Positions 21,135-29,887 of a DNA stretch of 32,874 bases are shown piece after piece. Origin of the DNA: Spirochaetia bacterium UBA2205. Lineage in GTDB: Bacteria > Spirochaetota > UBA4802 > UB4802. A program made the position numbers and the translations under genes. The notes beneath the pieces are model-generated. The model ran no database searches and was not told the origin of the DNA. It was given only the letters and a program-made list of their open reading frames with translations. Location: the NCBI GenBank assembly GCA_002328585.1, contig DCUV01000056.1, forward strand, positions 1 through 32,874, given 5' to 3'. The stretch's first letter is position 1. Each line of letters opens with the position of its first letter.

Positions 21135-22076
21135 CTAACTTTGCTTGTAAGTTTCTAAATATATTTTAATATCGGATTGCTCCCGTCGGGTTACTATCCA
21201 TTTTTTAAACTGTTCTCCCACGTTACGCTGATAGAGCATACTTAAGATTCTGTCCTGAACTGTTTCAAATGAGGTTGGCCTGTATTCAATGAGCTTTACG
21301 ATATTATATCCTGATTGAGATTTTATAACGGGAGAAATTTCGCCGGGTTTTTTCATCCTTGCAACGGCACTGGCAAGGTAAGGATCTAACTCGGCTAAAG
21401 CCATCCAGCCCATATCGCCACCGCTTTTTGCACTTGCGTCTTCAGAATATTGCGAGGCTAATTTTTCAAATGATTCGCCTTTTAAGATCCTGTCTCGTAT
21501 CTGATTGATAAGCTCATTAACCCGCTTTTCTTCAGCAAAACTTGAACCTTTTGGCCTAACTAAAATCTGCTTAATATGAACTTCATTTCCCAATTTGTAT
21601 TTATTTTCTTTATACCACTGATAGGCTTCTTCGCGTGATGGTGGCGAAACTCCAATGGCAAGCGAAACAAGCATCTCGGTAAGCATATTATATCTGATTT
21701 CTTCTTTATATTCATCAAATGAGATACCTTCTTTTGCTTCAATTACCTTTTTAAATGCATCAAGCGTGGCTATTTTTTGTGATTTCATAATATTGTCTAT
21801 ATGCGACATTACCTTTTCATCACTGATTATGATAGATTGTTCATTTGCTTCCTGCTCTATGAGTGCTCGTTCTATGAGGTTATCCAGTATGGTGTTTAAT
21901 TCTTCAGGCTTTTTGGGTGACTCTTTTCTGGTTACCATCTGGTAGCGGCGTAAAAGCTCGCTCTGGATGATGGCGGTATCGTTGACAACAGCTATGACCC
22001 TGTCAAATGTTTCCCATGCCAGTGCATTTGAGGTTACCATTGTTGCAGCAAATACAAAAATGAGGAGTTGTTTCAT
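21135..22076 (-). CDS. SurA/PpiC-type periplasmic peptidyl-prolyl isomerase
   Basis: 313 aa. A Sec signal peptide (cleavage after ALA, residue 20) sends it to the periplasm, where SurA-like proteins help fold outer-membrane proteins. An N-terminal chaperone domain of SurA type (about 22-160, starting FDRVIAVVNDTAIIQSEL) is followed by one parvulin PPIase domain (about 165-265: VHIKQILVRPKG, LASQYSEDASAKSGGDMGW, PGEISPVIKSQSGYNIVKL). Only one parvulin domain is present, against two in E. coli SurA. It lies between murI (7-nt gap) and the radical SAM gene (8-nt gap), so it is surely co-transcribed. Confidence 0.92.
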   Translation of the reverse strand: MKQLLIFVFAATMVTSNALAWETFDRVIAVVNDTAIIQSELLRRYQMVTRKESPKKPEELNTILDNLIERALIEQEANEQSIIISDEKVMSHIDNIMKSQKIATLDAFKKVIEAKEGISFDEYKEEIRYNMLTEMLVSLAIGVSPPSREEAYQWYKENKYKLGNEVHIKQILVRPKGSSFAEEKRVNELINQIRDRILKGESFEKLASQYSEDASAKSGGDMGWMALAELDPYLASAVARMKKPGEISPVIKSQSGYNIVKLIEYRPTSFETVQDRILSMLYQRNVGEQFKKWIVTRREQSDIKIYLETYKQS

Positions 22077-22083
22077 CCTGGAA

Positions 22084-22878
22084 CTATCCTATAGTAAGTT
22101 TTTCTACCGGGACATCATCGCCATTGAAGAATAATGATTTTAAATAGTGCATGGTATCGGTGATATCCGATGCATAGAGCTCTATTTTGCCTGGTAATGA
22201 ATTATTTGCAAGATTTTTTTTTACTAAAATTTCTTTTACTTCACGTGCTATTTCTTCGCTGGTATCAACTAAATCTAATTGCGGATATACTTTGCTGATA
22301 GTTGCTTTCAAAATGGGGAAGTGAGTACAGCCTAAAATTACGGTTTTTGTTTTTTCATCGATCATATGCTGAAGATATTTTGTAATGGTTAATTTTGTTA
22401 CCTCTTCGTTTATCCAGCCCTCTTCAATAAGAGATACCAGCAGGGTTGCCTGTTGCTGGATTACCTTCACTTCCGGACTTATTGCATGAATTGCCTTCTG
22501 GTATGATCCGCTTTTTACCGTTGCCCGCGTGCCAATAACACCTATTATATTATTGTGTACTCTTTTGCAGGCTGCTCGTGCACCGGCATTGATAACTCCA
22601 ATGATAGGGATGGTGTTTTCCTGTTCCAGTATGGGCAATGCTGCTGCGGATGATGTATTGCATGCAATGACAATCATTTTAACGTTGCGCGATAAAAGAT
22701 ATGCAGTTATCTGGCGTGCATAGCGTATCAGCGTTTCCGGGGAACGTGTACCATAGGGAAAACGGGCAGTATCGCCAAAGTAGATTAAGTTTTCATGTGG
22801 CAGCATTTCATGGATGGCTTTACAAACAGTAAGCCCCCCTATCCCAGAATCAAAGATACCTATAGGCTGAGAGTTCAT
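22084..22878 (-). CDS. murI: Glutamate racemase
   Basis: 264 aa, the normal length. Converts L- to D-glutamate for peptidoglycan side chains, by a cofactor-independent two-cysteine mechanism. Both catalytic cysteines are present: Cys73 in IACNTSS and Cys184 in LGCTHFPIL. Asp10/Ser11 in GIFDSGIGGL and His186 complete the site. ATG lies 22 nt after the cimA stop, and the gene ends 7 nt before ppiC, so it is the second gene of a four-gene operon. No oddities. Confidence 0.96.
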   Translation of the reverse strand: MNSQPIGIFDSGIGGLTVCKAIHEMLPHENLIYFGDTARFPYGTRSPETLIRYARQITAYLLSRNVKMIVIACNTSSAAALPILEQENTIPIIGVINAGARAACKRVHNNIIGVIGTRATVKSGSYQKAIHAISPEVKVIQQQATLLVSLIEEGWINEEVTKLTITKYLQHMIDEKTKTVILGCTHFPILKATISKVYPQLDLVDTSEEIAREVKEILVKKNLANNSLPGKIELYASDITDTMHYLKSLFFNGDDVPVEKLTIG

Positions 22879-22900
22879 TATAATGGTACTACCTGGTATA

Positions 22901-24487
22901 TTAATGTTTTATATTGTTCCGTGTTTTAAGGAGCATATATTCAATACCATCAACCAATGCCTGCCATGAGGCTTCGATTATATTGGTTGATACACCTACC
23001 GTACCCCAGTGATCAACATGCCGTTTATGATCAATAAGTACACGTACAGGCGAACCAGTGCCTTCTTTTTCATCAAGGACTCTGACTTTATAATCGGAAA
23101 GTTGTAATTCGTTTATTTCAGGATAAAAGCTTTCCAGTGCTTTTCGCATTGCATTATCAAGCGCCTGAACTGGTCCATTGCCATTAGCTGCCGTATGCTC
23201 AATCTGCCCATCAACTTCAACCTTGATTGTTGCTTCACAGGATACTTTTCCTGATTCATTTTTCTCGGTTATTACTCTGAAGCCCTTCAGTGTAAAGAAA
23301 GGGGTATATTCACCATTGCTTTTTCGTATTAATAATTCAAACGATCCCTCAGCAGCTTCAAACTGAAATCCCTGATCTTCTAAAACTTTTATGCGGCGAA
23401 GTATTGTTTCTGATAATTGAATTTTATTTAGAGAAATCCCCAGTTCTTTAGCCTTTACCTGAATATTGCTTTTGCCTGCTAATTCAGAGATGATAACCTT
23501 TCGTCTGTTTCCCACTAATTCCGGATTGATATGCTCATAGGTTGCAGTGTTATGTTTTAATGCTGATACGTGGATGCCGCCTTTATGGGCAAAAGCATTG
23601 TCGCCAACATACGGAGCATGCTCATTATGAGCTAAATTTGCTATTTCACTGATATAGCGGCTTGTTTCGGTAAGGTGTTCTAGAGCGCTCTCAGCATTGC
23701 AATGGCAGCCTAACTTTAACACAATGTTTGGTATCAGTGTGGTAAGATCACAGTTGCCGCAACGTTCACCGTAGCCATTTATTGTGCCCTGTACTGAGAT
23801 TGCTCCATTTATTATTGCTGCAATCCCATTAGCTACGGCTACTCCCGCGTCATTGTGATGATGCACACCAATAGGTGTTGTAAATGAAGAACAGACAGTT
23901 TGTGTAATGGAGCTTATTTCATGAGTCAGAGTGCCGCCGTTAGTGTCGCATAGTACCAGCATATCAACACCAGCTTTTTTTGCACTTTCTAAAACCTTTA
24001 TAGCATAATCGCTGTTGGCTTTAAATCCATCATAAAAATGCTCGGCATCTAAAAAGACCTCAAATCCCTTATCCTTACAATAGGCAATGGTATCATACAC
24101 CAGGTTTAAATTTTCTTCCAGCGTTATATTGAGTGCGTCGGTAACATGAAAATCCCATGATTTTGCTACAATGGTCAGGGTGTAAGCATTGGATTGGATA
24201 AGATTTTGTAAAAGTTCATCTTCGGCTAATTTCATTTTAGGACGTTTGGTGGAACCAAAGGCTGCAATTTTAGCATGGTTTATAGAAGCGTTACGGATTT
24301 CACTGAAGAAAAGATTATCCTTTGGATTGGATCCTGGCCAGCCGCCTTCGATATAGTCAATCTTCAATGCATCTAATTCCAGTGCAATACGGATTTTATC
24401 CTGAAGGGAAAACGAAATACCAAACGTTTGAGCGCCATCGCGTAATGTAGTATCATATAAAATGATGTTCCCTGTGTTATGTTCCAT
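22901..24487 (-). CDS. cimA: (R)-citramalate synthase
   Basis: Condenses pyruvate with acetyl-CoA to citramalate, opening the threonine-independent route to 2-oxobutyrate and isoleucine. It is 528 aa, the length of the citramalate synthase branch related to LeuA. The TIM-barrel HMGL-like domain (about 8-275) carries LYDTTLRDGAQTFGISF, the substrate-adjacent IEGGWPGSNPKDNLFF specific to this branch, metal ligands Asp12, His209 and His211 (GVHHHNDAG), and NGYGERCGNCDL. The C-terminal LeuA-type allosteric domain spans about 385-520 and probably binds isoleucine. First gene of the cimA-murI-ppiC-radical SAM operon. 2-isopropylmalate synthase is less likely because of the IEGGWPGSNPKD signature. 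Confidence 0.94.
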   Translation of the reverse strand: MEHNTGNIILYDTTLRDGAQTFGISFSLQDKIRIALELDALKIDYIEGGWPGSNPKDNLFFSEIRNASINHAKIAAFGSTKRPKMKLAEDELLQNLIQSNAYTLTIVAKSWDFHVTDALNITLEENLNLVYDTIAYCKDKGFEVFLDAEHFYDGFKANSDYAIKVLESAKKAGVDMLVLCDTNGGTLTHEISSITQTVCSSFTTPIGVHHHNDAGVAVANGIAAIINGAISVQGTINGYGERCGNCDLTTLIPNIVLKLGCHCNAESALEHLTETSRYISEIANLAHNEHAPYVGDNAFAHKGGIHVSALKHNTATYEHINPELVGNRRKVIISELAGKSNIQVKAKELGISLNKIQLSETILRRIKVLEDQGFQFEAAEGSFELLIRKSNGEYTPFFTLKGFRVITEKNESGKVSCEATIKVEVDGQIEHTAANGNGPVQALDNAMRKALESFYPEINELQLSDYKVRVLDEKEGTGSPVRVLIDHKRHVDHWGTVGVSTNIIEASWQALVDGIEYMLLKTRNNIKH

Positions 24488-24536
24488 AATAGCTCACGAA
24501 TACAATAACTGTTGACCATGGTGTTAGCATATAATT

Positions 24537-24598
24537 AATATATAACACTTTTTCTGGCAGTACAAATATTATTAAATAATTTTAATGGAGTGTTATAT
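24537..24598 (-). promoter_or_regulatory. Candidate cimA promoter within a long inverted repeat
   Basis: On the minus strand, TTGTAC (24565-24560) and TATATT (24542-24537), 17 nt apart, could start cimA transcription. The -10 overlaps one arm of a perfect 10-bp inverted repeat: ATATAACACT (24540-24549) and AGTGTTATAT (24589-24598), 39 nt apart. Two equal half-sites flanking a -35 would suit a looping repressor or a large hairpin. Function inferred. Confidence 0.35.
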
Positions 24599-24693
24599 TT
24601 TTTTTGCATTGAATGACAACGTAAACGATAATGCATATAATGGGAACTGTGTAAAATATTCAAGCTATTTTTTTGACAAAATAGACAAATTGC

Positions 24694-24723
24694 TTGAAAT
24701 TTATAATTAATATTGGTTATAAT
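24694..24723 (+). promoter_or_regulatory. Candidate sigma-70 promoter of the PAS-HATPase operon
   Basis: TTGAAA (24694-24699), an 18-nt spacer and a perfect TATAAT (24718-24723). RNA would start near 24730, about 37 nt before the ATG at 24767. It would drive the three-gene plus-strand operon ending at 28511. Confidence 0.5.
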
Positions 24724-24766
24724 GGCTACTATAGTAAATAATTGATATCGTTTGCCACAATGAAGT

Positions 24767-25900
24767 ATGAAACATAGTATAACATATAGCGTTAAACAAA
24801 AGCGATGGGATTTGCTTCTGTATGGAGTTTTAGCTCTATTAATTATTACCTTATTTATAGTAATGTATGTATTTATATATTACTCCATCAATCATTCATT
24901 GTTACACCCTCCTTATTTATTTCTTTTTGTTTTATTTGTTCTGATGTTAGTTGCAGGGATCTATTCAACTATAAAATTTTTGGTTATAACAACAAATGAG
25001 ATTGTCAGCAGTAAACATGAACTGGCATTAAAGGACGTCATTATAGAGCATTCCAATGAAATTATCATACTCCTTGATAATATTGGAAAAATTTTAAGCA
25101 TTAATCCTGCATTAACAACCATACTTAATTTTGACAAAGAAGAATTGATACAGCAACCATTCAGGGCAGTTTTATATGAAAAGTCATTTGAAGATTCGGT
25201 GAGATTACGGGATCTTTTGCTCAGCAGATTTAAAGATGTATTTAAAGGATATGAGGCTGAAATTGTTCTACCGTGTAAGGTGCAACACTATGCCGAAATA
25301 AAATCTATTGCATTTAAGTTAGTTCCCATTTTTAAAGATGAACAGTTGCAATATATCCTTGCTATAGGAAGGATTATACAATCCGACTACCTTACCAGTA
25401 ACTATCTCAAAAGCGAATTTGCAGAATTTATTCTGGATAACAACATACGTATCGTAAACATGCTGTCATATAGATTAACAAGAAATTTAGAAACCTATAT
25501 TGAAAAAAAAGAGATCATACGCATACAGTTGGGGCTGCAGGAAGCTATCATCAATGCCATAGAGCATGGTAATTTAGAGATAGATTTTAAGACAAAGAGC
25601 CTTTTAAAGAAAAAGAATGGCAATTATTGGGATCATGTTATTGATAGATGCAATAAAGAGTATTTAGAGAAGCGGAAGATTAAGGTACAGTATTATTTAT
25701 CCCCTGATCATGTGAAATACATCATAACTGATGAGGGTAAAGGTTTTGAATGGGAGCACTATATTACAACGCTGCCCGATGGTAATTTAATCAACAATTA
25801 TCATGGTGTGGGGTTAACGATGTTACAGGATATCTTCAATGTGTCGTTTAATGAAAAAGGTAATGAGATAACCATGATAAAGTATTTTAACAAAGGGTGA
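24767..25900 (+). CDS. Membrane PAS-domain protein with anti-sigma-type HATPase
   Basis: 377 aa. Two membrane helices (about 14-38 and 48-70) are followed by a PAS domain (about 85-205: IILLDNIGKILSINPALTTIL) and a GHKL ATPase domain with N-box GLQEAIINAIEHGNLEID, G1 box ITDEGKGFEWE and G2 box NYHGVGLTML. There is no H-box or phospho-acceptor histidine between PAS and ATPase. The ATPase resembles SpoIIAB/RsbW anti-sigma kinases, which phosphorylate Ser/Thr of a partner, more than histidine kinases. An insertion of about 50 Lys-rich residues separates the N and G1 boxes. Probably a membrane sensor acting on an anti-anti-sigma factor elsewhere (inference). No strong ribosome site. First gene of an operon with the Nudix gene 3 nt downstream. 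Confidence 0.8.
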   Translation: MKHSITYSVKQKRWDLLLYGVLALLIITLFIVMYVFIYYSINHSLLHPPYLFLFVLFVLMLVAGIYSTIKFLVITTNEIVSSKHELALKDVIIEHSNEIIILLDNIGKILSINPALTTILNFDKEELIQQPFRAVLYEKSFEDSVRLRDLLLSRFKDVFKGYEAEIVLPCKVQHYAEIKSIAFKLVPIFKDEQLQYILAIGRIIQSDYLTSNYLKSEFAEFILDNNIRIVNMLSYRLTRNLETYIEKKEIIRIQLGLQEAIINAIEHGNLEIDFKTKSLLKKKNGNYWDHVIDRCNKEYLEKRKIKVQYYLSPDHVKYIITDEGKGFEWEHYITTLPDGNLINNYHGVGLTMLQDIFNVSFNEKGNEITMIKYFNKG

Positions 25901-25903
25901 CGT

Positions 25904-26326
25904 ATGACTGCTTACCGCAACCCTGTACCTACCGTTGACATCATTATCATGCTTGAAGATGAACATAGCAATGTTAAACCTGATGAGATTGTATTAATAA
26001 AACGAAAAAATCCCCCTTATGGGTGGGCTTTACCAGGTGGCTTTGTGGATTATGGTGAAACGCTGGAACAGGCAGCAATCCGGGAGGCAAAGGAAGAAAC
26101 ATCGCTGGATGTTATATTGCTGAGGCAATTTCATACCTATTCTGATCCAGCACGGGATTCGCGTCAGCATACTATTACCACTGTTTATGTAGCCAGGGCT
26201 AAAGGGAAACCAGAAGCTAGCGATGATGCCAGAGAAGTAAAAATTTTTAATATATGCAATGTGCCCATCGACATGGCTTTTGATCATGCCCAAATAATCG
26301 AGGACTATAAAAATAATAGATATTGA
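25904..26326 (+). CDS. Nudix hydrolase, ADP-ribose pyrophosphatase-like
   Basis: 140 aa, single Nudix domain. The Nudix box runs from Gly46 (GFVDYGETLEQAAIREAKEE), with all metal-binding Glu present (Glu52, Glu61, Glu64, Glu65). The usual Gly of the box is replaced (ETSLDV). The segment SDPARDSRQHTITTVY after the box is typical of ADP-ribose/NADH-type Nudix enzymes. Hydrolyses a nucleoside diphosphate linked to X, with the substrate not certain. ATG lies 3 nt after the previous stop with an AAGGGTGA site inside the upstream gene, so translation is coupled. The fusion gene follows 10 nt later. Confidence 0.9.
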   Translation: MTAYRNPVPTVDIIIMLEDEHSNVKPDEIVLIKRKNPPYGWALPGGFVDYGETLEQAAIREAKEETSLDVILLRQFHTYSDPARDSRQHTITTVYVARAKGKPEASDDAREVKIFNICNVPIDMAFDHAQIIEDYKNNRY

Positions 26327-26336
26327 GGAAGTAGCA

Positions 26337-28511
26337 ATGGACATTTCGTTTCATCTTATGAAATTAACCGGATTGGCAATTGATACGCTTTCGAAATTAA
26401 GCAGGGCTACTATACGGGTACATGATGCAGAAAGAATCCCTAAAGCTCCTGTTGTATTTGTGATAAACCATTTTACCCGAATGGAAACATTTTTTCTTCC
26501 CAATGTTATTTATAAAATAACAGGAAAGTATCTCTATTCATTAGCGCATTACAGCTTTTTTACAGGCAGCTTTGGAAAATTCATGGAAAAGGTTGGTGCT
26601 GTTTCAACAAAAGATCCCCTGAGGGATGTTAAGTTTATTGGTGCGTTACTTAAAGGGGATATGGATTGTATAATATTCCCTGAAGGGCAGATGATAAAGG
26701 ATAAAAGGTTTATAGAACGTGGCAAATATATGGTTTACAACTCCGGAATACGACGGCCACCTCATACCGGTGCTGCCAATATTGCATTACAAGCACAATT
26801 TTATAGAGAAGAGTTGAAAAGCTGCCAGATTCGCAATGCATGTGATGAATTGAACACGTTAATGGCTCATTTTGGTATACATGATAATGAATTATCACAT
26901 GTTGTTGATCAGGAAACCTATATTGTACCGGTAAATATAACGTATTTTCCGATACGAGCACACCGAAATATTATCAATAAGATAGCCAGCACATTTGTTA
27001 AAGGTTTGCCCGAGCGCATAGAAGAGGAGCTTGAGGTTGAAGGGACAATGCTGGTGGAAGGTGTTGATATTGATATCAACTTTGGCAATCCCATTGCCAT
27101 AAGCCCCTATTTAAAGAGCTATCTTGCAAAGAAAAAAATCAAAAGTAAAAACCTTTACCTGCAACCACAGGATTTGCAAAACGATGTAGTGCTACGGAAA
27201 ATTGCCATTGATATTATGTATCGATATATGCATGACATTTATACAATGACAACCATCAACCATGATCATATCTTTTCGTATTTATTGACGAGAGCTACAA
27301 ACAAAATAAAAGAAGGTGATTTTAAAACAAAGGCATATTGTGCAATTGCGGCATTAAAAAAATTAGAATTACCATCGTGCCATAGCGCATTAAAATTGAA
27401 ACAGGGCTATCTTTTAACCGATGATCCTCATGGGAGATATAACGATTTTATTGATGCGGCTAAATCGGAAGGACTTATAACTGTCAACAATGGCATTATT
27501 TATAAAAATAAACAAAAATTTTCCCGGGCATATGAGTTCCATACAATACGGAAGGACAACATTGTTGAAGTTTTAAAAAATGAAATAGAACCGTTGCGGA
27601 ATCTGACGCGCAGGTTACAAATTTTGTATTGGACCCCAATGGTGTGCGTGCGGCGAAGTATAGTAAAATCATTGTATCAGCGCGATGTGCAGATATTTGA
27701 AAATGACTATAAGCACTATTTTAAACAGGGCGAAACAAAACCAAAGTATATTGGTATGCCGTTTTTTAAAAAGAGGCTGTTTGCAAAGGCAGGGGTGGTG
27801 CTGGTACATGGTTATATGGCTGCACCTGCAGAGATGCGTGAGCTTGCTGATTTTTTATATAATCAGGGATACACAGTATACTGTGCACGGCTTAGAGGGC
27901 ATGGCACATCACCTGAGGATCTTGCAACAAGGAGCTATGACGAGTGGTATGAATCAGTAAACCGCGGCTATAGTGTTGTAAAAAATTCAGTTGAAAAGGT
28001 ATTTATCTGTGGTTTTTCTACCGGTGCCGGGCTTACACTCCTGCATGCTGCCAATAAAAAAGATGCTCTATGCGGCACTGTGGCAATCAGTGCACCATAT
28101 AAATTAAAGAATATTGCTTCAGGGCTTGCTCCTGCCGTGGATACATGGAATAAATTTTTATCATTTTTAAAAATAAAAAAGATTGGCAGGCTGGATTTTA
28201 TCCCCAATCATCCTGATAATCCTGATATTAACTATCTTAAAAACCCCGTTTCTGGCATTCATCAGATGGAAACATTGATGGATGTTGTTGAAAAACGGCT
28301 TAACGACATTTATATCCCGGTATTAATAATGCAGGGTGCTGGCGATACAACAGTTGACCCCAGGGGTGCTTTTGAACTGTTCATGAAAATACCCTCAGAA
28401 AAAAAAGAATGTACCATGGTGCACTCAAAAAGTCATGGTATAACCCGCGGTGATGTGGGTATTGTTGTTGCACGGAGGGTTGGAGCTTTTTTGCATGATT
28501 ACAGGGTATAG
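26337..28511 (+). CDS. PlsC-like acyltransferase fused to an alpha/beta hydrolase
   Basis: 724 aa. N-terminal acyltransferase domain (about 20-255): motif I is NHFTRME (His45, with Glu50 in place of the usual Asp of HX4D), motif III is FPEGQM (114-119) and motif IV-like RRPPHTGAANIAL. A middle region of about 200 residues, mostly helical, has no recognised fold. The C-terminal serine hydrolase (about 484-724) has the oxyanion HGYMAAP, nucleophile Ser561 in GFSTG, Asp670 in QGAGDTTVD and His700 in SKSHG, a complete triad like monoglyceride lipase or lysophospholipase. Joining an acyltransferase to an acyl hydrolase suggests lipid remodelling or acyl transfer and cleavage on one substrate (inference). 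ATG follows GAGGAAG. Last gene of its operon. Confidence 0.85.
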   Translation: MDISFHLMKLTGLAIDTLSKLSRATIRVHDAERIPKAPVVFVINHFTRMETFFLPNVIYKITGKYLYSLAHYSFFTGSFGKFMEKVGAVSTKDPLRDVKFIGALLKGDMDCIIFPEGQMIKDKRFIERGKYMVYNSGIRRPPHTGAANIALQAQFYREELKSCQIRNACDELNTLMAHFGIHDNELSHVVDQETYIVPVNITYFPIRAHRNIINKIASTFVKGLPERIEEELEVEGTMLVEGVDIDINFGNPIAISPYLKSYLAKKKIKSKNLYLQPQDLQNDVVLRKIAIDIMYRYMHDIYTMTTINHDHIFSYLLTRATNKIKEGDFKTKAYCAIAALKKLELPSCHSALKLKQGYLLTDDPHGRYNDFIDAAKSEGLITVNNGIIYKNKQKFSRAYEFHTIRKDNIVEVLKNEIEPLRNLTRRLQILYWTPMVCVRRSIVKSLYQRDVQIFENDYKHYFKQGETKPKYIGMPFFKKRLFAKAGVVLVHGYMAAPAEMRELADFLYNQGYTVYCARLRGHGTSPEDLATRSYDEWYESVNRGYSVVKNSVEKVFICGFSTGAGLTLLHAANKKDALCGTVAISAPYKLKNIASGLAPAVDTWNKFLSFLKIKKIGRLDFIPNHPDNPDINYLKNPVSGIHQMETLMDVVEKRLNDIYIPVLIMQGAGDTTVDPRGAFELFMKIPSEKKECTMVHSKSHGITRGDVGIVVARRVGAFLHDYRV

Positions 28512-28515
28512 CACA

Positions 28516-29826
28516 TTATAATTTATACGATATGCCTGCACCTACCGTGATGGTCCACACATTAGATTTTGTTTCTGATTCCAGCGAAATGCTGTCCTCT
28601 GAATGATAATATGTATCAATGCTGTTACGTGACACGATAAGCAAGCCTGTAATTACGATATCAGGCGTATAGATGTAGTTGCAACCCAATGTCATTAATA
28701 AAGAATTATATTTTCCCCTTCCCATACTGTTGCTATTGGCAGCATTATTAAAAAGATGAAAAAATGCTATGCCACTCATAATTTGCAGTGATCCGTTGAT
28801 GGTATATTGAGTACCACCTTTTAATAGTAGTATTGGATTGTTCTTCACTTCTATAGACTGATGTTTAATGGCGGGAGAGGGATTGTCAGTTACCTGTATA
28901 CTGGTATTGCTGTATTCGCTGGGCATAATGAAACCAGCTTCCAGTGCTATTCCTAATGTCGGAGTGATCTGTACATATCCCCCTGCATTAATCTGTGGTC
29001 CTTCCAATTGTTGAATCTTCAAGTCATCATTATATGAACTATCCCCGGTACTAAAATCAGCATCTACTTTTTTTTTGGTCAATTTAACTGTTGAAGGGAT
29101 AAAACGTAATCCAACCTGTGATGTTCCATCGGTCATCAGGTAACCAATTGCAGGTTGTATGATAAGTGCATATTCTTTCAGAGTAAAGCTGTATGAAGGG
29201 GATAAGCTATTATCGGTTTTGGTGTCATTATTTGACAGGTATGGAGTTGCGGCAATCTGTAATCCTGCATAGTTATTGTCAAATAATTTCCATCCGTAGG
29301 CTATGGTGACGGTGGGGGTTAACTCATCAGTTGTAGTGGTTTGTGTCTGGGTAAAGGAAATGCCTGAAACATCACCACTGAGTTTTTGTACATCTTTTCT
29401 TCGCAGATACAGATTATCCTTTGATGAAAGACTGACCCCTATTGTTCCTTTGCCTAAAGGTTTTGCATATCCAGCAACAATAGAAAATGTATAGTAGTAA
29501 TCATTGGATTGTTGAACTGACTGGATATTTATATCTGAAGCATGCATCCGGGGATTGGTTTCTTCATCATAGAAAGCTGTGCCTGTGGCATACATATTGA
29601 TAATAGAGTTGGCTACGATCCCTAAAAGGGCAGGATTCCGCGTGGTATCATTGCTTCCTTCGGATGTTACTGTTACTATACCGCCCATGGCAGTGCCATT
29701 GATCTGTGCACTGGCAACACGGGAAATACAGAGTATGAGTACAACCATTCCTATACTGTATTTATATATACATCCCTTTGCCATATTTTTATACCGATAG
29801 TTCATATATAAAATAGTATTATGCAC
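28516..29826 (-). CDS. Probable outer-membrane beta-barrel protein
   Basis: Up to 436 aa. A signal peptide core (IGMVVLILCISRVASA, about 25-40) is followed by INGTAMGGIVTVTSEGSNDTTRNPALLG, which resembles the plug and N-terminal region of FadL/OmpP1-like barrels (NPAALG motif). Many amphipathic strands follow, alternating aromatic and small residues, and the chain ends in an aromatic strand (WTITVGAGISYKL). Function unknown. Several starts are possible (GTG at 29826, ATG at 29805 or 29784), none with a clear ribosome site. The ATG at 29784 gives the most normal signal peptide. Convergent with the upstream-strand fusion gene at 4 nt. Confidence 0.65.
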   Translation of the reverse strand: MHNTILYMNYRYKNMAKGCIYKYSIGMVVLILCISRVASAQINGTAMGGIVTVTSEGSNDTTRNPALLGIVANSIINMYATGTAFYDEETNPRMHASDINIQSVQQSNDYYYTFSIVAGYAKPLGKGTIGVSLSSKDNLYLRRKDVQKLSGDVSGISFTQTQTTTTDELTPTVTIAYGWKLFDNNYAGLQIAATPYLSNNDTKTDNSLSPSYSFTLKEYALIIQPAIGYLMTDGTSQVGLRFIPSTVKLTKKKVDADFSTGDSSYNDDLKIQQLEGPQINAGGYVQITPTLGIALEAGFIMPSEYSNTSIQVTDNPSPAIKHQSIEVKNNPILLLKGGTQYTINGSLQIMSGIAFFHLFNNAANSNSMGRGKYNSLLMTLGCNYIYTPDIVITGLLIVSRNSIDTYYHSEDSISLESETKSNVWTITVGAGISYKL

Positions 29827-29887
29827 TGTGTGTGCATTGCAAAATCTATTTGATAAAAACAGCCTATGAAGTCATCGTTACGATTGG

